Source of the DNA: Allobosea vaviloviae
GTDB lineage: Bacteria; Pseudomonadota; Alphaproteobacteria; Rhizobiales; Beijerinckiaceae
Assembly: GCF_001298265.1 (NCBI RefSeq)
Contig: NZ_LGSZ01000054.1
Span: forward strand, 42,396 to 106,395
Length of the DNA stretch: 64,000 bases
Direction of reading: 5' to 3'
The notes under the pieces were generated by a model that saw only the letters and a program-made list of their open reading frames with translations, was not told where the DNA came from and made no database searches. Both the position numbers and the translations under genes were made by a program. Shown piece by piece: positions 40,882-49,198 of the stretch; position 1 is the first letter of the stretch; the number at the start of each line of letters is the position of its first letter.

Positions 40882-41502
40882 ATGCCAATCCTCAAATGGA
40901 TCCGCTACGGCGCCTGGGCCGGCGTCGTTCTCATAGCCTTCGTCAGCGCTGCCCTCATGCTGGGGTGGTGGCAGGTCGATGGTCCCGGTCGCTCGCTCGC
41001 CGGTCGCGCGGCCGTCCAGGGCGTGCCCGCGATCGGCGGGCCGTTCACGCTGGTAGACCACACCGGCAGGTCGGTCACCGACGCCGACTATCGCGGCAAA
41101 CCGATGGCGGTCTTCTTCGGCTTCACGCACTGCCCCGAGGTCTGCCCGACCACTCTGGTACAGATGGCCAACCTGACCGGGAAGATCGGAGCGGCGGCGG
41201 ATCGCCTGCAGATCCTGCTGATCACGGTCGATCCCGAGCGCGACACGCCGGAACAGCTCGCGCTCTACCTCCAGTCCTTCGATCCCCGCGTGGTGGGCCT
41301 GACTGGCTCCCGCGAGCAGGTCGATGCGGCGCTCGCCGCCTACAAGGCCTATGCGAAGAAGATCCCGACCGAGAGCGGCTACACCATGGACCATTCGGCT
41401 TCGGTCTATCTGATGAAGGCCGACGGCAGCTTCCGGACGATGATCGACTACCACGAGGAGGAGGCTTCCGCGCTGGAGAAGGTCCGCATGGTGCTCCGAT
41501 GA
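40882..41502 (+). CDS. SCO1/SenC copper chaperone
   Basis: 206 residues. One N-terminal helix (~8-32) anchors it in the membrane. The thioredoxin-like domain has THCPEVCPTTLVQM (CxxxC) and the distal His in MDHSASVYLM, which together bind copper. Sco proteins mature CuA in oxidase. The stop overlaps the TlpA gene start by 4 bp. Confidence 0.93.
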   Translation: MPILKWIRYGAWAGVVLIAFVSAALMLGWWQVDGPGRSLAGRAAVQGVPAIGGPFTLVDHTGRSVTDADYRGKPMAVFFGFTHCPEVCPTTLVQMANLTGKIGAAADRLQILLITVDPERDTPEQLALYLQSFDPRVVGLTGSREQVDAALAAYKAYAKKIPTESGYTMDHSASVYLMKADGSFRTMIDYHEEEASALEKVRMVLR

Positions 41503-42047
41503 GCCCTCGTGGGCGCAGGGTGTTCGTCGCCGCGATGCTGGCGGCGATCGTGATTGCAGCGGCATCCGGCTATCTCTTCGCCACGCGACGAGTTCAGCCG
41601 GCAGCGCCCGTCCTGGCCGGACTGACGATCGAGACCGCCGATGGACGACTGCTGTCGGGAGAGGCCTTCCGCGGCCGCTTCGTCCTGCTCAACGTCTGGG
41701 CGACCTGGTGCCCGCCCTGCGTCAAGGAGATGCCGTCGCTCGACCGGCTGCAGGCGATAAAGGGCAGCGGCACGTTCGAGGTCGTGGCCCTGTCGATCGA
41801 CCGGCAGGGGCTGGAGGTGGTGCAGCCGTTCTTTCAGCGGACGGGGCTAAGCCGCCTGGCGATCTATCTCGACCGCGAGGCCAGGAGCATGCCGGCGCTG
41901 AAGATCACCGGATTGCCCACGACCGTGCTCATCGACCCGGCAGGCCGCGAGATCGCCCGCTGGCCGGGGGCACGTGAGTGGGACCAGCCGGCAACCGTGG
42001 CGGACATCGACGAGCACATCGCCAGGTCCAGGGAGACGACGCGATGA
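41499..42047 (+). CDS. TlpA-like thioredoxin (CPPC)
   Basis: 182 residues. Helix at ~8-28 then a thioredoxin domain with WATWCPPCVKEMPSL and cis-Pro in GLPTTVLIDP. TlpA reduces the Cys of Sco and CuA before copper loading in alphaproteobacteria, so the overlap with sco and PCuAC makes functional sense. It faces the periplasm. Confidence 0.9.
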   Translation: MSPRGRRVFVAAMLAAIVIAAASGYLFATRRVQPAAPVLAGLTIETADGRLLSGEAFRGRFVLLNVWATWCPPCVKEMPSLDRLQAIKGSGTFEVVALSIDRQGLEVVQPFFQRTGLSRLAIYLDREARSMPALKITGLPTTVLIDPAGREIARWPGAREWDQPATVADIDEHIARSRETTR

Positions 42048-42138
42048 TCCCCGTCGCCGCAGGCAGGGCCGGTCAACAGAGCGCGAGGACGCTGCGCCGC
42101 GATTGCTCAGCTCCGACCGCCTGGGCTATTCTCCAATC

Positions 42139-42531
42139 ATGACGTCGATCGGCACATCACGGGATCTGGGGCGAGGCCTTCTGGCCGCCGTCTGCGGTCT
42201 CGTGCTGATGTTCCAGTTGATGGCGAGCGCGCTTGCCGGCAGCACCCATCTCGCCGCCAAGTTCGACGTGGGGGAAATCTCCCTCGTCGAGATATGTGGC
42301 GCCACGCCGGAATCGAAGCGTGATCGGTCGGCCCATGTCGAGGGCGTCAATGCCTGCTGCGTCTGGGCGAAATCGGTCGCGCTGGCGCCGTTTACTCCCC
42401 CCGCACCGGCATCGCTGATCCCCAGACGCGCCGCACCGTCCGAGACGATCTTTGTGCAGCGTCTCGACGCGCCGGCTTCGTGCAGCCCGCAAGGTCCGCC
42501 GCAAGCGACGGGTCCACCGCACCGCAGCTGA
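42139..42531 (+). CDS. DUF2946-like secreted protein B
   Basis: 130 residues from ATG 42139. Signal or helix ~10-34 (GLLAAVCGLVLMFQLMASALAG). The Cys in VEICGATPE and the pair in NACCVWAKSVALAP align with those of the 39918 protein. A late Cys (ASCSPQG) precedes a Pro-rich end. It opens a second thioredoxin module (TlpA-CcdA-DsbB-DsbA). Confidence 0.6.
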   Translation: MTSIGTSRDLGRGLLAAVCGLVLMFQLMASALAGSTHLAAKFDVGEISLVEICGATPESKRDRSAHVEGVNACCVWAKSVALAPFTPPAPASLIPRRAAPSETIFVQRLDAPASCSPQGPPQATGPPHRS

Positions 42532-42668
42532 AGGGCGAGCCTTCGCGCGGCCTGCGGCGTCATCGCGCGCAAGCCTTTCAGTCCAGACCCGTCGCCGCCG
42601 GCCGTGAGCGTGGACGCTCGCCATGCTGGACTTGCGCGGCATGACCATTCCGCTTTCGAGGCCCGAGA

Positions 42669-43223
42669 TTGATCGGACCAGTGCTCATATCCAGACGGCT
42701 CGTGTTGTCGGCGGTCGCCATGGCGACGCTGGCGGTCGTCGTCTGCTATGTCGTGGTCGCCGACAGGACGTCGCGATCACGGAGCGCCGACGCGCTCGTG
42801 TTCCAGCGGCTCGACGGCAGCTCCACCGGACTTGCCGGCCTTCGCGGGCAGGCCGTGCTGCTGACCGTCTGGGCGACATGGTGCTGGTCCTGTCGCCAGG
42901 AGCTGCCGGCGCTGGCGAGGCTCCATCGCGGCCTGGGCGGACGGCCTCCCGCCGTGATTGCACTCTCGGTCGATCGCGACGGCGCGGACGTCGTCGAGCC
43001 GCTGCTGGAGCAGCTGAGCGTCAAGGACCTGCCGGTCGTCCTCGACCCGACGGGCGTGTCGGTTGGCCGACTGGCCATCTCGGGGCTCCCGACCACGATC
43101 CTGCTCGGCCCCGACGGCTCCGAAAAGGGGCGCTGGCATGGCGTCAAGGCATGGGACGAGAAGCCCATGATGGACGAGATCGCGGGGCTTCTCGCCGATC
43201 GTCCTGGAAGGCAGGCCCGCTGA
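42669..43223 (+). CDS. TlpA-like thioredoxin with a CWSC active site
   Basis: 184 residues from a TTG at 42669 with GAGG upstream. A membrane helix (~8-32) precedes a thioredoxin domain with WATWCWSCRQELPAL and cis-Pro in GLPTTILLGP. The usual Pro or Gly between the Cys is replaced by Trp-Ser, which should shift redox potential. The stop overlaps ccdA by one base, implying that CcdA is its electron donor. Confidence 0.82.
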   Translation: MIGPVLISRRLVLSAVAMATLAVVVCYVVVADRTSRSRSADALVFQRLDGSSTGLAGLRGQAVLLTVWATWCWSCRQELPALARLHRGLGGRPPAVIALSVDRDGADVVEPLLEQLSVKDLPVVLDPTGVSVGRLAISGLPTTILLGPDGSEKGRWHGVKAWDEKPMMDEIAGLLADRPGRQAR

Positions 43224-43960
43224 TGGACATCGCCAATATCGGCATCTGGGCGGCGCTTGCGGCCGGGGCGGTCTCGTTCCTCTCACCCTGCGTCCTGCCG
43301 CTCGTCCCCGGCTACGTCTCGTATATCGCCGGCGGCTCGGCCGCGACCGTCGATCCGCCTTCCCGATCCTCATCACGGCTGAACGCCGTCGTGATGAGCG
43401 TCTGGTTCGTGCTCGGCTTCTCGACGGTCTTCGTGCTGCTCGGCGCGGGCGCGAGCGCGCTCAGCCACCTCCTCCTCGCCTATCGCTATGAGGCCGGCAT
43501 CGTCGGAGGCGCGATCGTCCTCGTCTTCGGCGTCTTCACGACCGGGCTCGTGCGCCTGTCCTGGCTGGAGCGCGAGCTTCGGGTCCAGGCGCCGATCGCC
43601 GGCGGTCGGCCGGTCGGCGCATACCTTCTCGGCCTCGCCTTCGCCTTCGGCTGGACGCCCTGCATAGGCCCCGTTCTCGGCGCCATCCTGACTGTCAGCG
43701 CGACGTCGCCATCGGCCTCCAGCGGCGTCGCGCTCTTGAGCGTCTATTCGCTCGGCCTCGCGATCCCCTTCCTGCTGACGGCGCTGTTCGCAGACGGCAT
43801 GACGGCGAGACTTCGCCGCCTGCGCGGCGCGGGACGCGCTCTGCAGATCATGGCCGGCGTCACCATGATCGCGATGGGCCTGGCCATGATGTCTGGCCAG
43901 CTCTCGACGATCGCCTTCTGGCTTCTCGAAACCTTCCCCTTCCTCGCCAAAATCGGATGA
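43223..43960 (+). CDS. ccdA: CcdA cytochrome c biogenesis/thiol transporter
   Basis: 245 residues, six helices. The two conserved intramembrane Cys occur in SFLSPCVLPLVPGYVSYIAG and FGWTPCIGPVLGAIL. CcdA moves electrons from cytosolic thioredoxin to periplasmic TlpA-like proteins. It starts within the stop of the CWSC protein gene. It is the second such transporter after dsbD at 17469. Confidence 0.93.
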   Translation: MDIANIGIWAALAAGAVSFLSPCVLPLVPGYVSYIAGGSAATVDPPSRSSSRLNAVVMSVWFVLGFSTVFVLLGAGASALSHLLLAYRYEAGIVGGAIVLVFGVFTTGLVRLSWLERELRVQAPIAGGRPVGAYLLGLAFAFGWTPCIGPVLGAILTVSATSPSASSGVALLSVYSLGLAIPFLLTALFADGMTARLRRLRGAGRALQIMAGVTMIAMGLAMMSGQLSTIAFWLLETFPFLAKIG

Positions 43961-43976
43961 AAGGCGTGATTTCCAC

Positions 43977-44420
43977 ATGACCGGCAGCGACAGCGCCGCC
44001 AGCGGGCACGACCGCTGGCTCTATCTCTTCATCGCCTGGATCGTCGCGGTCGCGGCGAGCCTCAGTGCGCTCTTCATCGGCGAGGTCGTCGGCCAAGCGC
44101 CCTGCAGCCTGTGCTGGCACCAGCGCGCCTTCATGTTCCCGCTCGCGATCCTGCTCGCGGTGGCGAGCTACCGGGGCGACGCGGGCGCCTGGCGCTATGG
44201 CCTGCCTTTGGCCGTCATCGGCATGGCGATCGCCGGGTTCCACAGCCTGCTTTACGCCGGCTTCATTCCTGAGGGCATCCAGCCCTGCTCGCAGGGCCCC
44301 TCCTGCGCCAGCGCCGACATGACGATCCTGGGCATGCTGCCCTTGCCGTACCTGTCTCTCGCGGCCTTCCTCGCGATTGCCGTCGCGCTCATCGGCTCCA
44401 GACCAAAGGCCGCATCATGA
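43977..44420 (+). CDS. dsbB: DsbB/BdbC disulfide oxidoreductase
   Basis: 147 residues, four helices. The first Cys pair is in APCSLCWHQRAFM and the second in IQPCSQGPSCASADM, matching the short BdbC-like type. It reoxidises DsbA with quinone. The stop overlaps the DsbA-like gene by 4 bp, so oxidant and client are co-made. Placing a reductive CcdA branch and an oxidative DsbB branch in one operon is notable. Confidence 0.9.
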   Translation: MTGSDSAASGHDRWLYLFIAWIVAVAASLSALFIGEVVGQAPCSLCWHQRAFMFPLAILLAVASYRGDAGAWRYGLPLAVIGMAIAGFHSLLYAGFIPEGIQPCSQGPSCASADMTILGMLPLPYLSLAAFLAIAVALIGSRPKAAS

Positions 44421-45070
44421 ACCGCCGCGCTATCGTCGTCCTCACCGGCGTCTCCGCCCTCGCGCTCTTCTCCGGTGCGACCGTCTTCCACAAGAACGAG
44501 CAGGCCAAGCGGGCCCGCGCCATCGCGGCCTCGCGCACTGAGGCGCTGGTCCGCGACCACTCGCCGGTCATCGGCCCCGCGAGCGCGCCCGTCACGATCG
44601 TCGAGTTCTTCGACCCGTCCTGCGAGGCCTGCCGCGCCTTCTATCCGCCGCTCAAGCAGATTCTGGCCCTGTTCCCGAACGATGCACGGCTCGTGATCCG
44701 GTACGCAGCGTTCCATGAAGGCTCCGATCAGGCCGTCAAGATCCTCGAAGCGGCGCGCCTTCAGGGCAAGTTCGAACCCGTCCTCGCGGCGCTGCTGGAA
44801 TTCCAGCCGGAATGGGCCGACCACGACAAACCCGATCTGGAGAAGGCGTGGGCGCGGGCGAAGGACGCCGGGCTCGACATCGAGCGCGGTAAGCGCGACG
44901 CAGCCCGGCCGGACTTCCAGACGACCTTGGAAAAGGACGCCGTGGACGTGAAGGCGCTTGAGGTGACCCGGACGCCGACCTTCTTCGTGAACGGCCAACC
45001 TCTCACCGAATTCGGCCCGCGCCCGCTTTACGAAATGGTCAAGCGCGAGGTCGAGAAGGCGCGGAAATAG
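44417..45070 (+). CDS. DsbA-family oxidoreductase (BdbD-like)
   Basis: 217 residues. An N-terminal helix (~5-22) is a signal anchor. The active site is FFDPSCEACRAFYPP (CEAC), and cis-Pro occurs in VTRTPTFFVNG. The spacing and length fit BdbD/DsbA. Translational coupling with dsbB suggests a DsbA-DsbB oxidising pair. Confidence 0.9.
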   Translation: MNRRAIVVLTGVSALALFSGATVFHKNEQAKRARAIAASRTEALVRDHSPVIGPASAPVTIVEFFDPSCEACRAFYPPLKQILALFPNDARLVIRYAAFHEGSDQAVKILEAARLQGKFEPVLAALLEFQPEWADHDKPDLEKAWARAKDAGLDIERGKRDAARPDFQTTLEKDAVDVKALEVTRTPTFFVNGQPLTEFGPRPLYEMVKREVEKARK

Positions 45071-45142
45071 GCTCGCCACCGCCGCAGGCCCGACGAAGCT
45101 CCGGAGCCTGCGGCCTCGGCGCTCACAGCGCCGCCCTCTTGG

Positions 45143-45556
45143 ATGGATGCCGTCATGCAAGCCAAGGCCTTGACCATCGGCCACCTCGCCCGGGACACCG
45201 GAACGAAGGTCGAGACGATCCGGTTCTACGAAAAATCTGGCCTCCTGCCGGAGCCGGCGAGGACCGGCGGAAACTACCGCGCCTATGAGGCAAGCCACCT
45301 CGATCGCCTGAGATTCATCCGCCGCGCCCGCTCGCTGGGCTTCCCGCTCGATCAGGTCAGGGTGCTGCTGGAGCTGTCCGATGATCGCGCCGGCCCCTGC
45401 GCTGCCGTCGACGTGATCGCGAAAGCGCATCTGATCGAGGTCGAGCGGAAAATCGCCGATCTTCAGGCGCTGAGGCACGATCTGAACCGCATGATCGAGC
45501 AGTGCGGTTGCGGGATCGTCTCCGACTGCCGGGTCATCGGCGCCCTCACGCCGTGA
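45143..45556 (+). CDS. MerR-family metal regulator
   Basis: 137 residues (ATG 45143; 45155 possible). The MerR DNA-binding half (IGHLARDTGTKVETIRFYEKSGLLP) is intact. Cys86, Cys121, Cys123 and Cys129 (EQCGCGIVSDCRVIGAL) form the likely metal site, similar to the 27523 regulator but without the His-rich tail. Its target may be the MerR-type promoter at 46401-46431 ahead of the convergent DUF930 gene. Confidence 0.87.
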   Translation: MDAVMQAKALTIGHLARDTGTKVETIRFYEKSGLLPEPARTGGNYRAYEASHLDRLRFIRRARSLGFPLDQVRVLLELSDDRAGPCAAVDVIAKAHLIEVERKIADLQALRHDLNRMIEQCGCGIVSDCRVIGALTP

Positions 45557-45595
45557 GGATGATCCAAAGGCAAGCAGTTGCGAGGCGTCGTTCGA

Positions 45596-46342
45596 TCAAT
45601 CATGCATCGGGTGATCGTCGATCATAAGCGAGTATTTTTCCCAGTCGCGGCGCGGTATCGGCGCGCCGGGCGTGAACCGGATATCGACGACCTCGTCGCC
45701 TGCACGATTCAGTTTGCAGGTGAACCGGAGCCGAAACCACTTGTCGCGGCTTCGATAGGCCGCGCCAGCCGCCTCGATGTCGGAATCGCGGATTTGAACC
45801 GGCGCCGTCGCCTCGGCATTCACGAAATCCGCCCGCTGCGACCTCTCGCGACCATTGATCTGAGCCATCACCTCAAGGTTGCAGATCTGGGTCGCGCGCT
45901 CGAACGGCTCCGTTCGGCCCAGGACTTCCCGTGCCTGCTTGCTGCGCGGGTCGGACAAGATCGACCTGGATCGCAGCGCCTGCCGGGGCGGTTCGTTTTC
46001 CTGGGGACCGGGCGTGGGCTGGCGCCCGGCGTCGGGTTCGTGTCGTTTCGCCTCAAGTTCGACGGGCGCGGCGGGAGCCCGTTCGATCCGCGGGGAGCTG
46101 GGCGGCACGTCCTCGCGCGGCCTCGGGATCTCAGTGACCAGCTCGACCGTCACCTCCTCGCGCATGGCGGAGACGTCGCGACGGGCGCTCATCCCGACGG
46201 CGGCCAACAGCAACGCATGAACGAGCGCCGACAGCAGGACGACACGGTACTGCCTGGTCCCTGGCGGTCGGACCGACTTCGTCTTGGAGCGGATCAGAGA
46301 TGGGCTCCTCGTGGAGCAGCCCGGCGGCACAGGGCCCGACAA
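45596..46342 (-). CDS. TonB-like DUF930 protein
   Basis: 248 residues from a TTG at 46342; a CTG near 46297 with GAGGAG upstream is another option. One helix (~32-52) anchors it, a Pro/Glu/Arg-rich linker crosses the periplasm, and the C-terminal ~110 residues (QICNLEVMAQI...WFRLRFTCKLN) form DUF930, a rhizobial domain of unknown role with two Cys. The shape imitates TonB/TolA. A MerR-type promoter lies upstream, so metal control is likely. Confidence 0.7.
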   Translation of the reverse strand: MSGPVPPGCSTRSPSLIRSKTKSVRPPGTRQYRVVLLSALVHALLLAAVGMSARRDVSAMREEVTVELVTEIPRPREDVPPSSPRIERAPAAPVELEAKRHEPDAGRQPTPGPQENEPPRQALRSRSILSDPRSKQAREVLGRTEPFERATQICNLEVMAQINGRERSQRADFVNAEATAPVQIRDSDIEAAGAAYRSRDKWFRLRFTCKLNRAGDEVVDIRFTPGAPIPRRDWEKYSLMIDDHPMHD

Positions 46343-46691
46343 CTGCTCCGACTTTCAGAGCGCGCTCATGCGGCGCTTGAGTGGGACACATACAATCGCC
46401 AGGATGCACCCTGAACTCGCTACAGGGTCAAGTCGGAAGGGCGGGCTGTCTTTCAGCGTGCTCGCACCTTGATACTCGCAACGTGGGAGAAGCCGCCGCT
46501 CCGTCGCCTTCAGTCAACCTTCGGCTGGCAGAACGGCAACTGGCCGTGGTCCGACTGAGTAGGCCAAGGGGGCAGAGCACCCGATCAGACCCGAGCATTT
46601 GTTACCGATTGTTGCAGGCGGGAACGTTGCCCACCGACCGGCGTCTCCTTCGCAAGGACCAGCGCCGGTTCGAACCGCTTGGGAGATATCC
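46343..46691. other. Gene-free stretch with one regulatory site
   Basis: About 350 bp separates the divergent DUF930 and copper-storage genes. The only structure I can support is the minus-strand MerR-type promoter at 46401-46431. Open frames here have no family resemblance, no ribosome site and a codon pattern unlike the neighbours. A promoter for the 46692 gene must lie here, but I cannot locate it. Confidence 0.5.
46401..46431 (-). promoter_or_regulatory. MerR-type promoter driving the DUF930 gene
   Basis: On the minus strand, TTGACC and CATCCT are separated by 19 bp, CTGTAGCGAGTTCAGGGTG. ACCCTG and CAGGGT form perfect dyad arms nine bases apart. The sequence resembles Pb/Cd/Hg-type MerR operators more than the 27981 group. 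The nearest minus gene starts about 60 bp downstream. Confidence 0.7.
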
Positions 46692-47024
46692 ATGCATCAC
46701 CTTGATCCCAGAATGCAGGCTTGCATTGACGCCTGCCTAAGCTGCTATCAGACCTGTCTCGGCATGAGCACAGGGCACTGCCTTGAGGTCGGCGGCGCGC
46801 ACGCCTGCCCCGAACACATCAAGCTTATGCTCGCCTGCTCCGAGACCTGCCGCGCCACCGCGCATGTGATGCTGATCGGATCGCCGCACCATAAGCATCT
46901 CTGCGCCGAGTGTGCCGACATCTGCGCGGACTGCGCCGCCGAATGCGGGCGTCTCGGGGATATGGACGCTTGCGTCCGGGCCTGCCGCGCCTGCGCCGAA
47001 AGCTGCCGGACAATGGCGGCCTAG
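46692..47024 (+). CDS. Four-helix-bundle copper storage protein (Csp/DUF326)
   Basis: 110 residues with 17 Cys arranged mostly as CxxC or CxxxC along helices (QACIDACLSCYQTC; LCAECADICADCAAEC; DACVRACRACAESC). This is the Csp pattern, where Cys line the core of a four-helix bundle and bind many Cu(I) ions. No signal peptide is present, so it is the cytosolic Csp3-like kind. It precedes DUF305 and glutaredoxin-MauE genes. Confidence 0.9.
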   Translation: MHHLDPRMQACIDACLSCYQTCLGMSTGHCLEVGGAHACPEHIKLMLACSETCRATAHVMLIGSPHHKHLCAECADICADCAAECGRLGDMDACVRACRACAESCRTMAA

Positions 47025-47080
47025 TCGCCGCCTCGGACCCATCAACTCAGCCATCCCGTCCAGACAAGGATACCAGCATC

Positions 47081-47464
47081 ATGATCCGGATCAGCCTTAT
47101 CGTTCTTTCATCCGCATTCGCCATCTCTGCGGCATGTGCGCAGCAACCGGCCTCCAAACCGGCGATGGACACTGCTACGCACATGAAGATGATGATGCCG
47201 ATGAACTCCGATTCGGCGGCTACCAAGGGCTACAAGCAGTCGATGATGACGATGATGAGCGGGATGCCGGCCTATACCGGCGACGCGGATGTCGACTTCA
47301 TGAAGCAGATGAAAGGCCATCATCAGGCCGCGATCGACATGGCCAAGGTGGAGCTGGTGAACGGGAAGGATCCCGAGGCCAAGAAGCTGGCGGAGGAGAT
47401 CGTGGCTGCTCAAGAGAAAGAGATTGCGACGATCGACACCTGGCTGAAGACCAAGGGCAAGTAG
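47081..47464 (+). CDS. DUF305 secreted metal-associated protein
   Basis: 127 residues. A signal peptide ends near ACA; the mature part is Met-rich (HMKMMMPMNSD; SMMTMMSGMP) and carries the DUF305 motif KGHHQAAIDMAKVEL. Met- and His-rich DUF305 proteins are linked to copper or silver resistance. It starts 56 bp after the Csp gene, likely in the same operon, and would act in the periplasm. Confidence 0.87.
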   Translation: MIRISLIVLSSAFAISAACAQQPASKPAMDTATHMKMMMPMNSDSAATKGYKQSMMTMMSGMPAYTGDADVDFMKQMKGHHQAAIDMAKVELVNGKDPEAKKLAEEIVAAQEKEIATIDTWLKTKGK

Positions 47465-47479
47465 CGCCGCGGTGAAGTC

Positions 47480-48232
47480 GTGGCGGTGACAACCGATAAA
47501 CCTCGCGCCACCATCCACCGGATCGTCATGCCGGAGCACGAATGCCCGTTCGGGCTGAAAGCGCGGGACCTGCTGAGCCGCCGCGGCTACACCGTCGAAG
47601 ATCGCTGGCTGACCTCGAGGGCTGAGACCGACGCCTTCAAGCTTGAGCACGACGTCAAGACCACGCCGCAGACCTTCATCGACGGACAACGCGTCGGCGG
47701 CTACGACGATCTGCGTCGCTTCTTTGGGCTGAGCGTCGCCGATCCCGGGGCGACCAGCTATACGCCCGTCATCTGGGTCTTTGCCGTCGCGGCACTGATG
47801 GCGCTCGCGGCCAACTGGGCTAGCTCGGGTCGTCTTCTCGATTTGCACTCGCTGGAGTGGTTCATCGCTTTCAGCATGTGCATCCTGGCGCTGCTCAAGC
47901 TTCAGGACGTCGAGAGCTTCTCGACCATGTTCCTCGGCTACGACCTTCTGGCGCGGCGCTGGGTGCCTTACTCCTATGTCTATCCGTACGCCGAGCTGAC
48001 GGCGGGCGTCCTGATGATCGCCGGCGCGCTAACCTGGCTCTCCATCCCAGTCGCGGCCTTCATCGGCACGGTTGGCGCTGCGTCTGTAATAAAGGCGGTC
48101 TATATCGACCGTCGCCAGATCAAATGCGCGTGCGTCGGAGGAAGTAGCAGGGTTCCACTCGGCTTCGTGTCGTTGACCGAGAATCTCATGATGGTCGCCA
48201 TGGCGGCCTGGATGAGCTTCGGCATGCGCTAG
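47480..48232 (+). CDS. Glutaredoxin-MauE membrane fusion
   Basis: 250 residues from GTG 47480. Residues ~10-85 are a glutaredoxin-like domain (IVMPEHECPFGLKARDLLSR, with one active Cys, and TTPQTFIDGQRVGGYDDLRRF). Residues ~95-250 are four or five helices of the MauE/DoxX type with a C-terminal IKCACVGGSS. MauE is needed for disulfide formation in methylamine dehydrogenase. The fusion probably passes electrons across the membrane. It closes the copper-storage operon. Confidence 0.85.
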   Translation: MAVTTDKPRATIHRIVMPEHECPFGLKARDLLSRRGYTVEDRWLTSRAETDAFKLEHDVKTTPQTFIDGQRVGGYDDLRRFFGLSVADPGATSYTPVIWVFAVAALMALAANWASSGRLLDLHSLEWFIAFSMCILALLKLQDVESFSTMFLGYDLLARRWVPYSYVYPYAELTAGVLMIAGALTWLSIPVAAFIGTVGAASVIKAVYIDRRQIKCACVGGSSRVPLGFVSLTENLMMVAMAAWMSFGMR

Positions 48233-48340
48233 ATATTCATCTATTTGTTAAGATAATAAATACTATTGTTGCTAACGACATAAACAAGATAAGTTTCTTG
48301 AAACTAGCTAGAGATCCCCTCAGAATCGTCTTGTTGACCT

Positions 48341-48361
48341 TCCGCTTTCGCGGACTTTTTT
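48341..48361 (+). terminator. Rho-independent terminator
   Basis: TCCGC-TTTC-GCGGA hairpin followed by a six-T run. It lies about 110 bp past the glutaredoxin-MauE gene in an A/T-rich 207-bp gap (48233-48439) that otherwise shows nothing recognisable. It ends the copper-storage operon before the convergent aap genes. Confidence 0.65.
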
Positions 48362-48439
48362 GCGCACCGACCGGCATTGAAAGTCGATAAAGTTTCTTGC
48401 TCATCTGCTTTGAATCCCGATCAGATCACGACGATAACG

Positions 48440-49198
48440 CTAGGCCTGACCGGAGGTGGTGGTGCCAACAAAGCTCCGTGCCCGATCGCAGCAGTCGCCG
48501 GCAAAGAACGCAGTGGGATCAGCGGTCTCGACGATCTTACCTTGGTCCATGAACACGATCCGGTCCGCAACCGCCTTGGCGAAGCCCATCTCGTGGGTCA
48601 CGCAGATCATCGTCGTCCCGGCTTCCGCCAAGGCCGTCATGACATCGAGAACCTCCTTGACCATTTCGGGGTCCAAGGCCGAGGTCGGCTCGTCGAACAG
48701 CATCAGCTTGGGGTTCATGGCCAATGCGCGCGCGATCGCGGCCCGCTGCTGCTGTCCGCCCGAGAGCTGCGATGGCATCTTGCGCGCCTGATCCTCCATC
48801 CGGACCTGGGAGAGCAGGATCATCGCCGCGCTCTCGGCGTCAGGCCTCGACAACCGGAGCAGCTTGCGCGGGCCGAGCGTGATGTTGTCGAGGATGCTGA
48901 GATGCGGAAAGAGGTTGAACGCCTGGAAAACCATCCCGATCGCGCGCCTCGCCCCGAGGACGCTATCGCAATCGGGGTTGATAGCCTCCCCTTCCAATCG
49001 GATCAGACCCTTCTGGTAGCGTTCAAGGGCATTGATGCATCGGACCATCGTTGACTTGCCCGAACCGGACGGACCGCAGACCACGATGCGCTCTCCGGCC
49101 CCGACGGTCAGATCGACGTCACGCAGAGCGTGCATGGCGCCGAACCACTTGTTGAGCCCGGAGACCTCGAGAATCGGGCGGCTGGACGATGACATCAT
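48440..49198 (-). CDS. aapP: General amino-acid ABC transporter ATPase AapP
   Basis: 252 residues from ATG 49198. Walker [10 protein letters not shown], signature [15 protein letters not shown], Walker [14 protein letters not shown] and the switch [15 protein letters not shown] identify a polar-amino-acid ATPase of the GlnQ/AapP group. The last ~20 residues ([19 protein letters not shown]) are atypical. The start overlaps the AapM stop by 4 bp. Confidence 0.92.
   Translation of the reverse strand: MMSSSSRPILEVSGLNKWFGAMHALRDVDLTVGAGERIVVCGPSGSGKSTMVRCINALERYQKGLIRLEGEAINPDCDSVLGARRAIGMVFQAFNLFPHLSILDNITLGPRKLLRLSRPDAESAAMILLSQVRMEDQARKMPSQLSGGQQQRAAIARALAMNPKLMLFDEPTSALDPEMVKEVLDVMTALAEAGTTMICVTHEMGFAKAVADRIVFMDQGKIVETADPTAFFAGDCCDRARSFVGTTTSGQA

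Noticed and set aside
46381..46740. A 119-codon frame overlapping the copper-storage gene start
   Set aside because: No ribosome site, no family similarity, and it overlaps the MerR-type promoter and the Csp gene in another frame.
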